Assembly (NCBI GenBank): GCA_942159475.1
Contig: OW804096.1
Location: 111,202,194-111,266,193 of the forward strand
DNA from: Sthenelais limicola
Taxonomy: Eukaryota > Annelida > Polychaeta > Phyllodocida > Sigalionidae
Length of the DNA stretch: 64,000 nucleotides
Direction of reading: 5' to 3'
Position 1 is the first letter of the stretch; each line of letters starts with the position of its first letter. Made by a program: the position numbers and the translations under genes. Under the pieces are notes generated by a model. The model saw nothing but the letters and a program-made list of their open reading frames with translations. It was not told the DNA's origin and did not search any database. Shown in pieces: positions 45,380 through 57,329 of this stretch.

Positions 45380-46635
45380 TACACGTGTATATACATGTAT
45401 TTATGTATGTGTGGGTGGGTGCGGGGGGGGGGGGGGCGGCGGTGCTGTGCTATGCGTAGTATATTGTGATAGGCAACTATAAAGAGGGCTTATTTTATTC
45501 CAGCAGTTTTCGATGTGCATGCTCAAATATCGGCCCTCAAGGCAAAATGGATCCGTTTCTTTTTATTAGGACTGAATAGTGACTTCAATATATTAAAAAA
45601 ACGTGATGAAACGAACCATGCGTGTTTAATCATGCAACTTGGATGCCCGAAGCCCTCCGGATTTGCATGTTATTCTTGTGGCTGTTACTCAATTCTAATT
45701 TCCAAAATAGCCTCCCCAAATATCGAATTTAGTTCTCTGATTGAGGGACAATGCGCAGACATTCATTGAACATACCAGATCGGGTGCATGGCGGGCGTCC
45801 ACCACTTTGACTTTAACACTCCCACACAGGGTTCCAGAATGGTAACGATAAACTCAACCGATATGGTATATCTGAACCATGATGGATCCGATTGCTAATG
45901 GTAGATCGATACATAAATATGTGACCCAGAGACATCTCTCAGTCTATCACCTGCCACCGGTTAATTGTAATACACCTTCAGCCAGGGATTGTCGATTAAT
46001 TGATTTAGCACTACACAAGATCATATTTATTCCGCCGACAGGTGCGAAGTCATAGTGTATCTAATGAATCTCAATTAAAATCTCTAATACTTTAGTGCAA
46101 CACTCATTCATTACAGCCAAAAGAGGTGGATGGCTTATAATTATAGTTACAGCGCATATATCTTTTATATTACACTACACAATGTCAAGAACACGCACTC
46201 ACTCAAAATGATCACCTATCATAACTAACTTACGACCAAAAACGCTGTATAACCCTAGTTACTAAGAAATGGAAAGAGACATGTATACATGACAGAACTA
46301 GATTACTCTTTCTTTTATCAACAGCTGTTTTATGCCATACCATGAACATATTCTGAGACTTTTCCTTCTTTTTCTTTTAATTTTTCTCTCTAACTTTTTA
46401 TTCTTTGTTTTATTAGAACGTTCCACCAGCCATCTGGTTCCTTCTTTTCTATGGGAACATTTCTTTTCGCCTGACATTTAGTCATACTTCGATAGAAAGG
46501 AAGACAGTATGTAGTGAACGGCAGATTCTTAGGTGTTTGAGTAACAAATTCCGTGAAACTGAAAGAACAACAAACGAAGGTGAAGCGGACTTCAAGTTGG
46601 GGTTTGGTATCCCCCTCCCCCACGGGACTTGGCTG
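45380..46635. other. No gene seen
   Basis: Begins with a G-rich run (about 45422-45440). An 84-codon plus ORF (45515-45769) has no splice or family support. No RNA gene is seen. Confidence 0.4.
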
Positions 46636-46643
46636 ATTGGCTC

Positions 46644-48089
46644 CCGGGGGGAGGGGGCACTCAGAACCAAAGTGGGTTCCCATGCCCGTTCCTAATTTCA
46701 AGGAGAAAGGGTTGTTTTTTCAGGCACAATCAAGGACCTTGAAAATAAAAAAGGGTACCTTTTCAGGTCTCTCTCCTTTAAAATAAATACTTATTGAGGT
46801 CTCAGACACTCATGAGCAAAATATGTTCTTGCGCAATGGGAATCATGAGAAACAGGAAACAGCTGAATGATTTTTATCTTATACTTCTAAGAAAACTGTC
46901 AAAAACTGAACAAAGAATTCAGCAGATATTTGTGCTGTAGCAAGAGAAGGTGCCATATCTCTGAAATAGTAGGCCTTAATTACCCTGAACACCTTTGTTT
47001 TGATACATCACCAAGACATTCAACTCGTCAAAGGAGAAAAATCTCACTTGAGTTTACATAACTGCTTATTAGACTAATCCAATGTGCCTATGACTTTGCA
47101 CAAGACAAAAACAATTTAGCCAAGAAAAATAAAGAAACTAGACACTCCAAAAACCGAAAGGACAAACCAAGAGCTCAAAATAAAACAAAATTTATAATCG
47201 ATAAGTAATACGGTATTTTGAAGGAAACTTTACTTGATAACATGATAAATAAGACCCGTGATTTTGTATGAAACAACGGAATCAAATAATAAATGTTTCA
47301 TTGGGGAACTACATTGGGGTAATGGGTGGGTTTATGTACTAACACCATGAAAAATGTATTTATGTCCAAATTGAATTTTAAGAAATATATAAAGAATCAA
47401 ACGAAGACTATATAATAATTAATACCTCAGATAATATATACCACATTATATAATATATATTTATTAGTGCGTTGATATCTAACGCTACTATATCTTGTAC
47501 AACTTATACAACTCCTTTGCTATGTAACGAAAAGCATCATTAGTTAAGATTCACCCAGGATACAAACGAAGATCAATGGCCACATTGAGATGTACCTATG
47601 AGATCAATAAAAACGTTACAACAACAACAAATTGACAATAATATTTAAACTGCTGACAAGAAAAAGATAAATTTTAAAAGTTAAGTTAAAGTTAGGTTTG
47701 AAGTACAATTTCATACTATATTCCCTGCTGGTATTTACTGTAGTGAACATTATATGAACTACTTCAGCTCATTTTTTACCAGGACTAGATCACATCGATC
47801 AATGTTGGTCTTTACACGTTTCAATAGAATTTTAGTCTGAGACAGACTATAACATAAGCCATCAATGAAAACTCACCTTTTGAGGAATCGATTATTGGTT
47901 TTCATATATATATCCCTGATATATATTCTCCTTGATTTTTCAAAAAGGGGTCCTCCTAGCCAGGTAAAATCTCCTCGTTTTAATAGAAAAAGGGTACTAA
48001 TTTGAGGGAAAAGTCCTTGAAAAGGGTCTGTTTTTTTAGTTGGGGAACGAGCGCGGGAACCCACTTTGGTTCTGAGTGCCCTCCCCCGG
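46644..48089. mobile_element. Non-autonomous TIR element, 1.45 kb, putative 8-bp target duplication (hAT-like)
   Basis: The left end reads CCGGGGGGAGGGGGCACTCA and continues gaaccaaagtgggttccc. The right end, read on the minus strand from 48089, gives CCGGGGGAGGGCACTCAGAA and the same continuation. Flanks are attggctc (46636-46643) and tttggctc (48090-48097), an 8-bp duplication with one mismatch, as expected for hAT-type insertion. Below the TIRs, weaker inverted similarity extends about 100 bp (cttgaaaa and agggtacc words). No transposase ORF is present. Confidence 0.65.
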
Positions 48090-48969
48090 TTTGGCTCCCT
48101 GTGGCATGACTATTCCCTGTGGCATGACTATTGGTGAAAATTCTCGGGGCTAACGCCCCCCGAATTGTCCATCAGGCAACAGACCACTTAGACCATCCAA
48201 AATCTCGGGTATTAATGCTATACTAACCCAACATCCGGATTTTTGTAATGAAGCCAAGTTATATATGAGATTGTTGGAATACAACGTATCTGTGCAAGGG
48301 TTAGAGAAATGCTATACAAAGCGGTGGAGAAAGCTGCTGGAAGAGGTTGAACTTTTGTCATCTGTTTAATGTTTTATATCTCCCTCTTGTTATTGAAGAT
48401 CAAGTGGTCCTAGTCGTTAAAGGTTGAACATCCTCTCACTTATGAGTAAATATGTCTGCTGAGAAAATAGAAAATGTAGAAAATACCAAAAAAACTACAA
48501 AATATAAGGGACACAATATTAACTTTGTCTTAGAGCTGTATAAGCTGCGATGGCAGGTTATTTTTGAATAAAACCTTTAAAAAAAAACAAAAAAAACCCA
48601 ACATCCGGCCCCATAAAGGCCCATTCACATTACAGCAGCTGACTGGGTGTACGCCAATCGCCAATCGCCAATCGCACGATAAGAAAAACCAACGTAGAAG
48701 ATCGTGGATGTGAACACACAAACGTATCATAATGTGTGAGGTTGTTCGGCAAAGTGCGATGGTAGAAACATGTTGCCCACTTGCCCGATTTTCACGCCCG
48801 CCGCACCTTCATATTCATCGTGTGGTGAAATGAACTAATCTTGGTATTTGTTATTGTAGTTTAAGCGGAATGTACATGCAATATACATGGCTATCCACGG
48901 CATTCCACGGCAATATGGTGACCGTAGAGCCCAGTTGAACATGTTCGATTTTGCTGGATGTCAAAGAAT

Positions 48970-49255
48970 GAATTGGAGGGAGGGAGGGAGGGAGGGATAG
49001 GAGAGAGGGAAGGAGAAAGAGAGAGAGAGTAGGAAAGAGAGGGAGAGAGAGGGAGAGAGAGAGAGAGAGGGAGAGAGAGAGTTGAGGGAGGAGAGAGAGG
49101 TGAGGGAGGAGAGAGAGGTGAGGGAGGAGAGAGAGGTGAGGGAGGAGAGAGAGGGAGAGATAGAGGGAAAGAGAGAGAGGAAAAGAGAGAGGAAAAGAGA
49201 GCGGGAAAGAGAGAGGGAAAGAGAGGGAAAGAGAGAGGGAAAGAGATAGTCTAGT
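48970..49255. repeat. Purine microsatellite, (GA)n / (GGGA)n
   Basis: About 280 bp of nearly pure G/A on the plus strand, made of ggga, gaga and gaggtgagggaggaga sub-repeats. A 165-codon ORF on the minus strand is a by-product (poly Ser-Leu-Pro). Confidence 0.95.
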
Positions 49256-50049
49256 CAATCTAAGGAAATATTTGGGGCGACCTAAAACAAATTGCAAAAG
49301 AATTTCTTTTTGCAGGAATCTCTTCTTTATATCCCTTGTTGAAGCCAAAGAAAATTTACCTCTCTAGTCATAGGGGTAGTTGCTAAAATGTCCGCTAGGT
49401 GGCCCGATTTTCATGTTTTCGCTTATAACTCCAGAAATACACCTTATAAAGATTAGCTTATATTAAATCAATAAAACTAGACAGAATTTCTGATTTTATG
49501 AGCTATTGTATAGGCCTCTACCATCATATGCATCGCAAAGATATGGTAATTTTAATATTAGGGAAAATACAGGATTATGCAATCATAAAAATTCAAATGT
49601 GAAAATCATAAATTCATGTAAGGTCTGAGCTAACATTACAAAGTTTATTGTCCATAGAGTTTGCTTTCATTTGAGATGAATAGTATTGCTCTGTTTCTAC
49701 ATACATGATTTTTCATGAAACCCCCAACCCCTCCCCACGACCCCACAGTCGATTGTCAACCTTACTCTTATGTATCATTGAATGACTCATCCATGTGACT
49801 GTCAACTTTAAGAAATAAAGATTTTGCAAAAACAAAAAAAAAACAATTATAAGGAATTCATGGCTGTATAGTTTTGATGGAGGTGAAGACACACCGGACA
49901 CTTCTCACTCACCTGGCATTCACACTCAATGTCGCACAATTGACACTTGCCCCTGTCTTGACGCTCAGGGTCATATAAGAGCCTATAGCCTGAACTAAAT
50001 GATGTATACCTACTGCCATATTTTTCTTAAATCAGTTTTCAACTTCTCT

Positions 50050-50055
50050 CCCCCC

Positions 50056-50095
<40 letters not shown>
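50050..50095 (+). repeat. Poly-C then poly-T run
   Basis: About 14 C followed by about 30 T. On the minus strand this is a poly(A) then poly(G) run, possibly an old retro-insertion tail. Confidence 0.9.
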
Positions 50096-50098
<3 letters not shown>

Positions 50099-50917
50099 TT
50101 CAAAAAGTTTTATTCAGTCTATCAACAAAACGAACTTGGACAGTTCACATCTAGAAATACATTCCATCCACTGCTCTCACCTTGTGATGTTTCTGTTAAA
50201 TAAATACACTTATATCAGCTGCATCGCTTGTTTCATTTGTGACCTCTTCCCTTCCACCCGTCCTGCAAAGGCAGGTGGTATAATACCAGATCCGAAAACT
50301 CCTCGGCAACGTGTTTATCTCGCCGAGTTGCTTGTGTACCCAGGTTGTTCGTTTTTTAACATATCCCACCTTGTCAGCTGCTTCTTCTTATTTATCAATA
50401 TTTACTAAAAACTACAGTTCATTGTAAAAGCCCTCCCACAATTTAAATTCCCTTCATTGACCGGCCCATATCTCGTGCAGTCTTTTAAAGCTCTCAGGGC
50501 AACCTTAATTTCCCTCAAGAACACGAAAAAACATGCATTATTGTCATGGAACAATCTATTTTTATAAATATAAAATTTGGCTTTCAATATAATATAATTC
50601 AATCTTTTGTGTTTTGTTTCTTGGGACACTTCTCCCCTTTTTTAATTACTCCATTTATAATTCCCAGCCGCTCTTCTTGAATTATCACAAAGAAGATTAC
50701 GCGCTGTCCCCGATCACACACTTGATATTATGCTGAGGTACATATATGAATTGAATAGCCTCATTGTCCCGAATCCGAGCTTCATTTCGATAATAAGCAC
50801 TTCGTATTTAAGTCAATTTGAAGGGTGATACTTAATGTTTTAGGAGTAAGAGTTCTTAGCCTATAAATTGGCATGCCAAGGTTGAATCAGTTTCATAAAT
50901 TGTCGATATATAACTGA

Positions 50918-50984
50918 GTCTGTGTAGCATAAGGGTTAGAGCATTCGCCTGACAACGAGAGTTCGAACCCAGGCTGGGGAGGCG
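50918..50984 (+). tRNA. tRNA-like sequence (SINE head or tRNA pseudogene)
   Basis: gtgtagcataagggttagag (A-box like) is followed by a strong B box, gagttcgaaccc, at about 50959. The stretch is too short for a full tRNA cloverleaf and the acceptor arm does not close. The following 140 bp carry inverted words (gctaaacgtcac and gtgacgtttagc). Confidence 0.5.
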
Positions 50985-50989
50985 TTTTT

Positions 50990-51175
50990 ACATGACGCTA
51001 AATGTGTACTTCCAAGGACGCTAAACGTCACACAGTAAATGCCACACACGTGACGTTTAGCGTTTTTGGAAGACGGTAAAAGACATGACATGCTAAACGT
51101 CACACCAAAAGAACGTATTAAAAGTGAGGACAAGAAAAACGTCTTGTTTTGTGTATCATGGTAAGACGTTTGACT
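50990..51175. repeat. Interleaved inverted words (gctaaacgtcac / gtgacgtttagc)
   Basis: ggacgctaaacgtcacaca (about 51017) is complementary to cgtgacgtttagcgt (about 51049), and atgctaaacgtcacacc (about 51091) repeats it. The block follows the tRNA-like sequence and may be the body of the same SINE. Confidence 0.6.
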
Positions 51176-51966
51176 TTACAGTGTATAAATTTAGTAAATC
51201 CACTAAATGAAGCTGAAAAATTGTTTTAGATCTTCATTTGGGTTTTGGGTTTTCAGAGGTGTCACTACTGGGCCTAAAAAGCTTTGCCTCCAGTGTCTAT
51301 GTTTTTGCCTGACTTGATGAAATAGTCAAACCGTTCGGTCTAGTAACAGCTAGGTTAATCATAGTAAAGGGATTTGCGTCAGAATACTCTGAGTTTAGTG
51401 ACGTTAATAGTGGGGAAATGTATCACAACAGACAAATCAATTTTCCATGATAGAGCATTATATACCTCATTTCAATTTGTGTCCCATTGTAAATAAGATT
51501 TATGACACGAAATTCCAGAGCAGAATTGTCACATTTTAATAATTATTTTGATGGAATGCACGGATATATTTGGATTACGTCATGATCAATATATATTACA
51601 TTCCGATGGAATATCTCTTTTTTGGTGTTACTGAAAGAGATTATTAATTAGGTGCCGCCAATGATCGATGTAGAGCAAATTAAATATTCCTTGCGCAAAA
51701 GGGTTATCCAGGGTATCTTAAAGTAACATGTGTAGTGATGTATTGACCACCCTCATGCCCTGGCTGACTAATCTGTATTTCATGAGGACATCCAAGCACA
51801 GCCCCGTTACTATCAGAACAGTCGTGTGACATGCTATGGATGTGAAATCATGGCATGATCTTTCCACCAGTAAAAACAAACTCGATCAAAGTGTCCCTCT
51901 GTGACCAGGTGTCATGATAGTGACATATGCTGTGGTTATTTAGGGGTGCCACATTGAAATACCTGT

Positions 51967-51990
51967 GGCTAGCTACTTAAATAACTAGCC
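51967..51990 (+). promoter_or_regulatory. Possible core promoter of the plus-strand Ly6-like gene
   Basis: cttaaata, a TATA-like word, stands between ggctag and ctagcc, an inverted pair, about 105 bp before the start codon at 52082. The position is reasonable for a promoter, but the word is weak. Confidence 0.3.
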
Positions 51991-52081
51991 GTGTGGTGCT
52001 CCTCCAACTTATGTCATTCAGCTACCAACGAGTGAACAGATCACACGTTCTTGTGACTACAGACTAGGAAGTTTACTAAGG

Positions 52082-55000
52082 ATGTTGCGTTTGATTCTAA
52101 TTTTAGCCGTAGTCGGAGCGGGCCTGGCCTCATACCCACCAAAATACCAAAAGAGAAGTAAGTAATAATTAAGGAAATCTATAATATATCTTTTTTAACC
52201 TTTCCAAAATTAGTTGAAAACTCTTTTGTTTAAAAATCGGTTATAAATGTTGTTCAAGTTTCACCAACCAATTTAAATCTTAGCTATCTATTAACGTTGG
52301 CTTTCTAAATTGGACGTATCACTAACGGAGACACCTGGCGGAGACATTCTTAATCCAACTTATATCATATATATCATATTTTTATTCTGAATCATCACAT
52401 TACATCATTTCAGAAGAGGATGCCTACCTCTCCTGGGAGGTCTTCCAGGTGGATCCTTATACTTAATATTAGTTAATCGATTTAACTAGATATCGCGATG
52501 CTTAGTAATTTACCAGAATTGAGTATAATATACGTTATTAACCCCAATCATTACGATGGAAGTCAAAGGCTCATGTAATTAAATAGTTAATCTTATAAGT
52601 GTTCGTGTGAATCTTTCCGACTTTTTTAATTAGAAGTTTTCAAAAGTTCAGTGTCAGTGTCCAGTCGGTTTTGTAATACTGATTCATAAGATGAGCCGCC
52701 CCTCTTTACCTCCCCAATTCATTAACTGTCAAATCCCAGCAACATACAAATAGCAGTTTTAAAATAATTCAATCATGGAAATAATTTCCAGTGTAAAACA
52801 AATCAGAGATTGCCGATGTAGCGACCATACAACAAGGGCTTACATGCCTTTTATAGTTTTGTGTCTATTTCAATAAACGCCTCTTTTGCTCCTGTTATAA
52901 CTTTGAAATATACAACAAACTTTTGCTTTATTACTCTCTCCCTAATTTGACGATAAGTACTCGTCGTATTCACTCAAATAAGTCGTTCTAAGATACGACC
53001 TAAATTTAACTCTAGTTTTAGTTTCTTGGACGTCATCCGAGAGGCCGTTCCAAAGAGTCGTCAATACATAGACATATGATTTTCTAAATAATTCATTTCT
53101 TGGCTGCGGCACAATTAACTTCTTTCCTTTTGCTAATCTCCTCATCTTACGTTACTTCGCGGACATATTCATGACAATATAGTGTGCGCAGATTGTCGAT
53201 ATGTATTATAGTTAGGTATCTTAAAATGGAACGTTCGTTGACAGAATTGAAATATTGGCATAGTAGTGCTCCACTATAATGCGTTATCGACCATAAATTA
53301 TAATTTCATATGGCAGGATGCTACCAGTGCGAATATGTACCGCCCAAGAACATCACAACGACAGTGTATGAAGTTGAGGAGGTGGAGGAGGAGGTGAGTA
53401 AATTATATTATCGAAGTCCCAAGTATATACGGTACGGCCACAGCGATGGGGATGGGATTCCCTCCTTCTTGAAGAGTATATGTAATTACGGTCTGTATTC
53501 CTCCTACGTGTTCTGGGAATTACAAATAAAGGGAGACAGCTATATTAGGATTGGCACAAGACCATTGCTTCAAAATGGCAAGCGGAATGAATGTTGGGAC
53601 CAGCTGTATATATATGGGGAAAGGAATTCTGGAAGAATTTCATGCAGTGCGCATGTTGACTTCTATTCTGACAGTTCCTCTCGCCAGGTCCGAAATGGTC
53701 CTAATATCATTAGAACACATTAATATATGCTGAGCGTTGCATGGTTCCTACCATGAAACATTAGCGACATTCTAAAAAACTTTTTATATTCAAACTATTC
53801 CTTCAATATAAATAGGATATGCCTGTAGAGTATGTATATCCATGTGTTATCTATAGTTCATTTTCCACCATGGTTAAACCTGAAAGCATTTCCCTTTATA
53901 CTTTTCACAATGTGTTTTACATTCCACACGAAGCGGCTAGCTGAAGTTAATCAAGTGTGACTTATTCCCTGGCACATTGCTTTTTAGATGACAGAGCAAC
54001 TGTAACTAAATATAGGGCAAAATACAGCAATGCATATCACCGTAGCACTCAATCCAGCATGGACAGACAGATTTTATTTGAACCAAATGCTTTCACATTA
54101 ATGCAATGTCTTGAGAATATAAGCTTTGCAATGATAACGAGTCATTATATTTAGAATCTGTTACTACCAATGTCAATCAATTGATACACATGTATTACCT
54201 TTTAGCACCCTCAAACCAAAGTGAAGTGTACGTACGAATTTGAATTCTATGGTGACGCAAGCGAAATTGATGACCGTCCAGAAAATGACTGCAAGGAGCC
54301 TACATGCATTCACGAGACAGTATATAAGACCGTCAAAACAACTCGTAATGTTCCAAAGGTTTTAACCGTGGGTAGAATTTATTCTTACATTTGCACTTCA
54401 ATTAAATGGTACTAAAACAAAACATTCGCTTTAAGCAGCTGAAGATGGCATCACTTTATTGTGAATAATATCAGTATTCTAATTATAGACAATATACTGT
54501 AAACGTATTTACTGTAGCGTAGATAAATTTTTGCGCACTAAGTACTTTGACACCTTTTCGCGCTGATTTAAATTCGCGCAGCAAGGAAGTCTCACACCTT
54601 GTTTATGCAATAATTATACCTTTCGCCCAGGATTTATTGCCACGAACAAAGGTGGATACGCGAAAATAAATACTGCGCGACATTAGTAAGTTTACAGTAA
54701 TCAATATAACATCACTATATCTTCAGGAGCTTACACGTGCAGGAGGTTTCGAAGCTTGCAAAGGTCCAATAACCCCAGTATCAGCCAAGATCTATGGTGT
54801 TGATGATTGGGAATGCCATGATAACTGTTACGTACGGAAAGACGCGTATGGCCGTAAGTACGATTATAATCATACATAGTTTGAAATGTTGAAATATTCT
54901 TGCTTGTATAATATACACATATATATTATATATATATATATGTGTGTGCATGCATACACGGTATATTGTATGTGTGTATATTTATGCGTGTATACATACA

Positions 55001-55709
55001 TGTTGTATGTCTGATACATCTATGTATACTATATAAATGAATATGAATAATTATTGTTTTAATAACTACTTATGGAAGCCTATGAGTTCGAAGCGCAGAG
55101 AGTAATGAAGAACTAGTTTGGAGGCACAGCCGGAAAACGAGATCTTCAAGTACCATATATATGTGTATTAGTATTTTTGACGTTTCCACTATTTTTTCTG
55201 TTAATAATCAACACAAATGAACAATGTTTATTTGAAAATGTTCTGCGACAGATATTACATCAAAGACGTTATTCTCAGTGAGAGCAGACAATAGGTATTT
55301 AAGTGAGATATAAATAATAGCGGTTGAAAATATAAAGTAACATCCAAAAGAATAATATTACAAATATAATATATATTTACAATATATTTAAATATTTCCA
55401 CTTATTCTTAGTTTCTCAGCGTCGTAATATTTAATGCATTTTACAGTCACCTTTGACCCTTGTGCATTGAATATATGAATCCTGGGTGATTCTGTCTCAT
55501 ACTTCTGGGTAATAACTTTACTAAACATGAAAGAAAAAGAGAGATGCGCCATGTTGATTAATCAATATTTCTTTTTTTAAGGCATATCAAGAGGCTGTTA
55601 CAAGGATGAGTTGGATGTAGACCCCAACTTGTTAGGCTGTAACAAACAGGGAGGATATACCTATTGCTTCTGCGACGGATCAAACTGCAACGGAGGCAAT
55701 CCTAATTAG
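52082..55709 (+). CDS. Secreted Ly6/uPAR-like cysteine-rich protein, five exons (paralog 2)
   Basis: Exons: 52082-52157, 53317-53393, 54206-54367, 54727-54853 and 55582-55709; 570 nt, 189 aa plus a TAG stop. All introns are GT-AG with phases 1, 0, 0, 1. Exon 1 gives a clear signal peptide (MLRLILILAVVGAGLAS). Residues 27-51 start CYQCEYVPPK. Residues 52-105 hold KCTYEFEF and NDCKEPTC. Residues 106-147 hold GGFEACKGPI, VDDWEC and NC. The last exon has RGCY, VDPNLLGC and YCFCDGSNCNGG. I count 13 cysteines. The end of exon 3 is uncertain: ACC|GTGGGT at 54367 keeps the linker equal in length to that of paralog 1, while AAG|GTTTTA at 54358 is three codons shorter. No GPI-like tail is visible, so secretion is expected. 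Function is unknown. Confidence 0.85.
52942..53145 (-). pseudogene. C-terminal fragment of a non-LTR retrotransposon RT
   Basis: The frame ends like the C-terminus of CR1/L2/Jockey-type ORF2: VPQPRNELFRKSYVY, TTLWNGLSDDVQE and KFRSYLRTTYL (family pattern: vPrxrtexxkxSfxyxgxxxWNxLpxxl...). It is antisense within intron 1 (52158-53316) of the Ly6-like gene. Only the last 67 codons are preserved, as expected for a 5'-truncated insertion. Confidence 0.7.
53394..53723 (+). other. Intron-2 readthrough frame of the plus-strand Ly6-like gene
   Basis: Directly after the exon 2 donor (GTGAGT, 53394) the same reading frame stays open for 109 more codons to TAA, with coding-like composition (YVFWELQIKGDSYIRIG, NECWDQLYIYGERN). 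If the donor were skipped, a secreted isoform without the cysteine module would result. No counterpart lies at that place in paralog 1. It may also be chance. Confidence 0.3.
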
Positions 55710-56263
55710 ACAGAATACACATACTTTATACAGAATACTTTAACATAATTTGAAATGAATGTGAATTCCAAATGGTTCTTTCAAGAGACTTACGATTTCC
55801 ACAATTTTGCAATGGTTCTAAAAGAATCAGAGATATCTGGGTAACCAGTGTAAGCCATCTCTGTCTGTATGTTTGTCTGTCTGTCTCTCTATATTATATA
55901 CATGTATATATTATTCTAATATATATAAAACTATATATATATTACATGCAGAACTTAGGAATGTAAATCTGATGTAATTTATTGATTCATTGTAAAAAGA
56001 AAAGAAAAAGACAGTTTTATTATATTTGACGTTTAGCACCCTTGGCATGCTACTACAAAGGGTAAAATGTATGGATTTTGATTCATGACTTATCATAATT
56101 CTATTAAATCTGCACTCGTTGACATGGGTAAAAAACTAAAGAGTTTCTAATGTTTGTTCCGTTGCTTTCTTTCTTGCGGTTTGGGGAAAGCTTTTGCCTT
56201 GCCCGTTCATTTCTGAATCATACCAACATTATAGAATTTAATTTCCCCAAACAATATTAACAA

Positions 56264-56925
56264 TTACACATTACACATCCCAGGAATGTGGCGGGCAATC
56301 AGTTGAACGTTACGGGAGGTACATAACCAGAAGGTGTCCCTGAGGAGAGCCATACATAGCGGATTAGCCCCAACCCCTTTATTTAGCATAGCCATCGCTT
56401 GAGTGTTGTCAGAATAAATTGTAATAATACCTTGGTGCAACCGATCCTCCTCACGTATACTGACAGTTCTGCAGGCCGCTGAAATGTCAATAGAAGTCAT
56501 ATAACATCCTGGAGTAATTAATCAGCTGACTGGCAAGGTCAGATGAACGATAGCAAAACACATCACAAGTAGTAGCCATATAATTGTTAATAGAAGTGCC
56601 CAGTGGTCTTTTGCAATCAGTGATCGGCCTGTATTTATTCCCCGGTTTTGGCACAGCACCAATAGAATGGATGCAGGTGGGTTTCTCCAGCGAAGGAATA
56701 TACTTCCAGAATCTCCTCTTAGAGAAGATTAGAAATGAATCGATATGGATCAGGATCAGTCACAGAAGAGTAATTGCGTCGATCGTAAGGCTCAACATCA
56801 ACATCATCAACAATTTGAAAACCATAGGAGACACCGTTCCAAATGAATTCTCTTAGGGTAATATCGCTTTCATACATTATAGTTCGTGCTGGCGAGGGGC
56901 CTGAGTTGGGAGGGCAAGCCTCCAA
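56264..56925 (-). pseudogene. YR-retroelement RT fingers joined to RNase H by a deletion
   Basis: The frame from 56925 contains SPARTIMYESDITLREFIWN. About 56720-56580 reads KPTCIHSIGAVPKPGNKYRP and then ITDCKRPLG, an RT finger block. After a gap, 56500-56264 has IYSDNTQAMAMLNKG, LLRDTFWLC and QLIARHIPG, the DIRS-type RNase H (catalytic Asp in YSDN). The YxDD palm is not there. Confidence 0.75.
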
Positions 56926-57329
56926 TTAGGTGTTCAACATAAATGGTGTGAGGGAACAGTGGCAAGTCAGCAACATAGGAGCACAGGGAATACTCTGAAT
57001 AGCTCTGAATAATCATTATACATACGCAGCCAATAGTTATAGTCCTTGATCAAATCTGGTTGCTCAGGCAGATATAGTTGCGGTACAAGAGGGCAATAGG
57101 GGCTAGCTGAGTGTCTAACAGGTGTAGCGAATGAGGCACCCGAGTCCGAACTGAGATCCGACCAGTCCAGTGAGTGGCAGCGGCTAGTCGGCGCTTTGCG
57201 AATGTTATTTGGATATATTTAGGCCGTTTTTCTTAGCACAATGAAACATTATTATGGATATTTTGTTTTTCAAATCACCAGCCTTCCCCGTCCCCCAGCA
57301 CCCAGTGCAAACCCACCATCCGTCCCCGC

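Noticed and set aside
45515..45769. 84-codon ORF with ACYSCGCYS, reminiscent of a Ly6 start
   Set aside because: There is no signal peptide, no matching exon phases and no further cysteine module nearby.
46390..46701. 103-codon minus-strand ORF across the left end of the hAT-like element
   Set aside because: It crosses the TIR boundary, so the frame is a product of the insertion.
48851..49348. 165-codon minus-strand ORF of Ser/Leu/Pro runs
   Set aside because: It is the translation of the GA microsatellite; there are no domain, splice or start-context signals.
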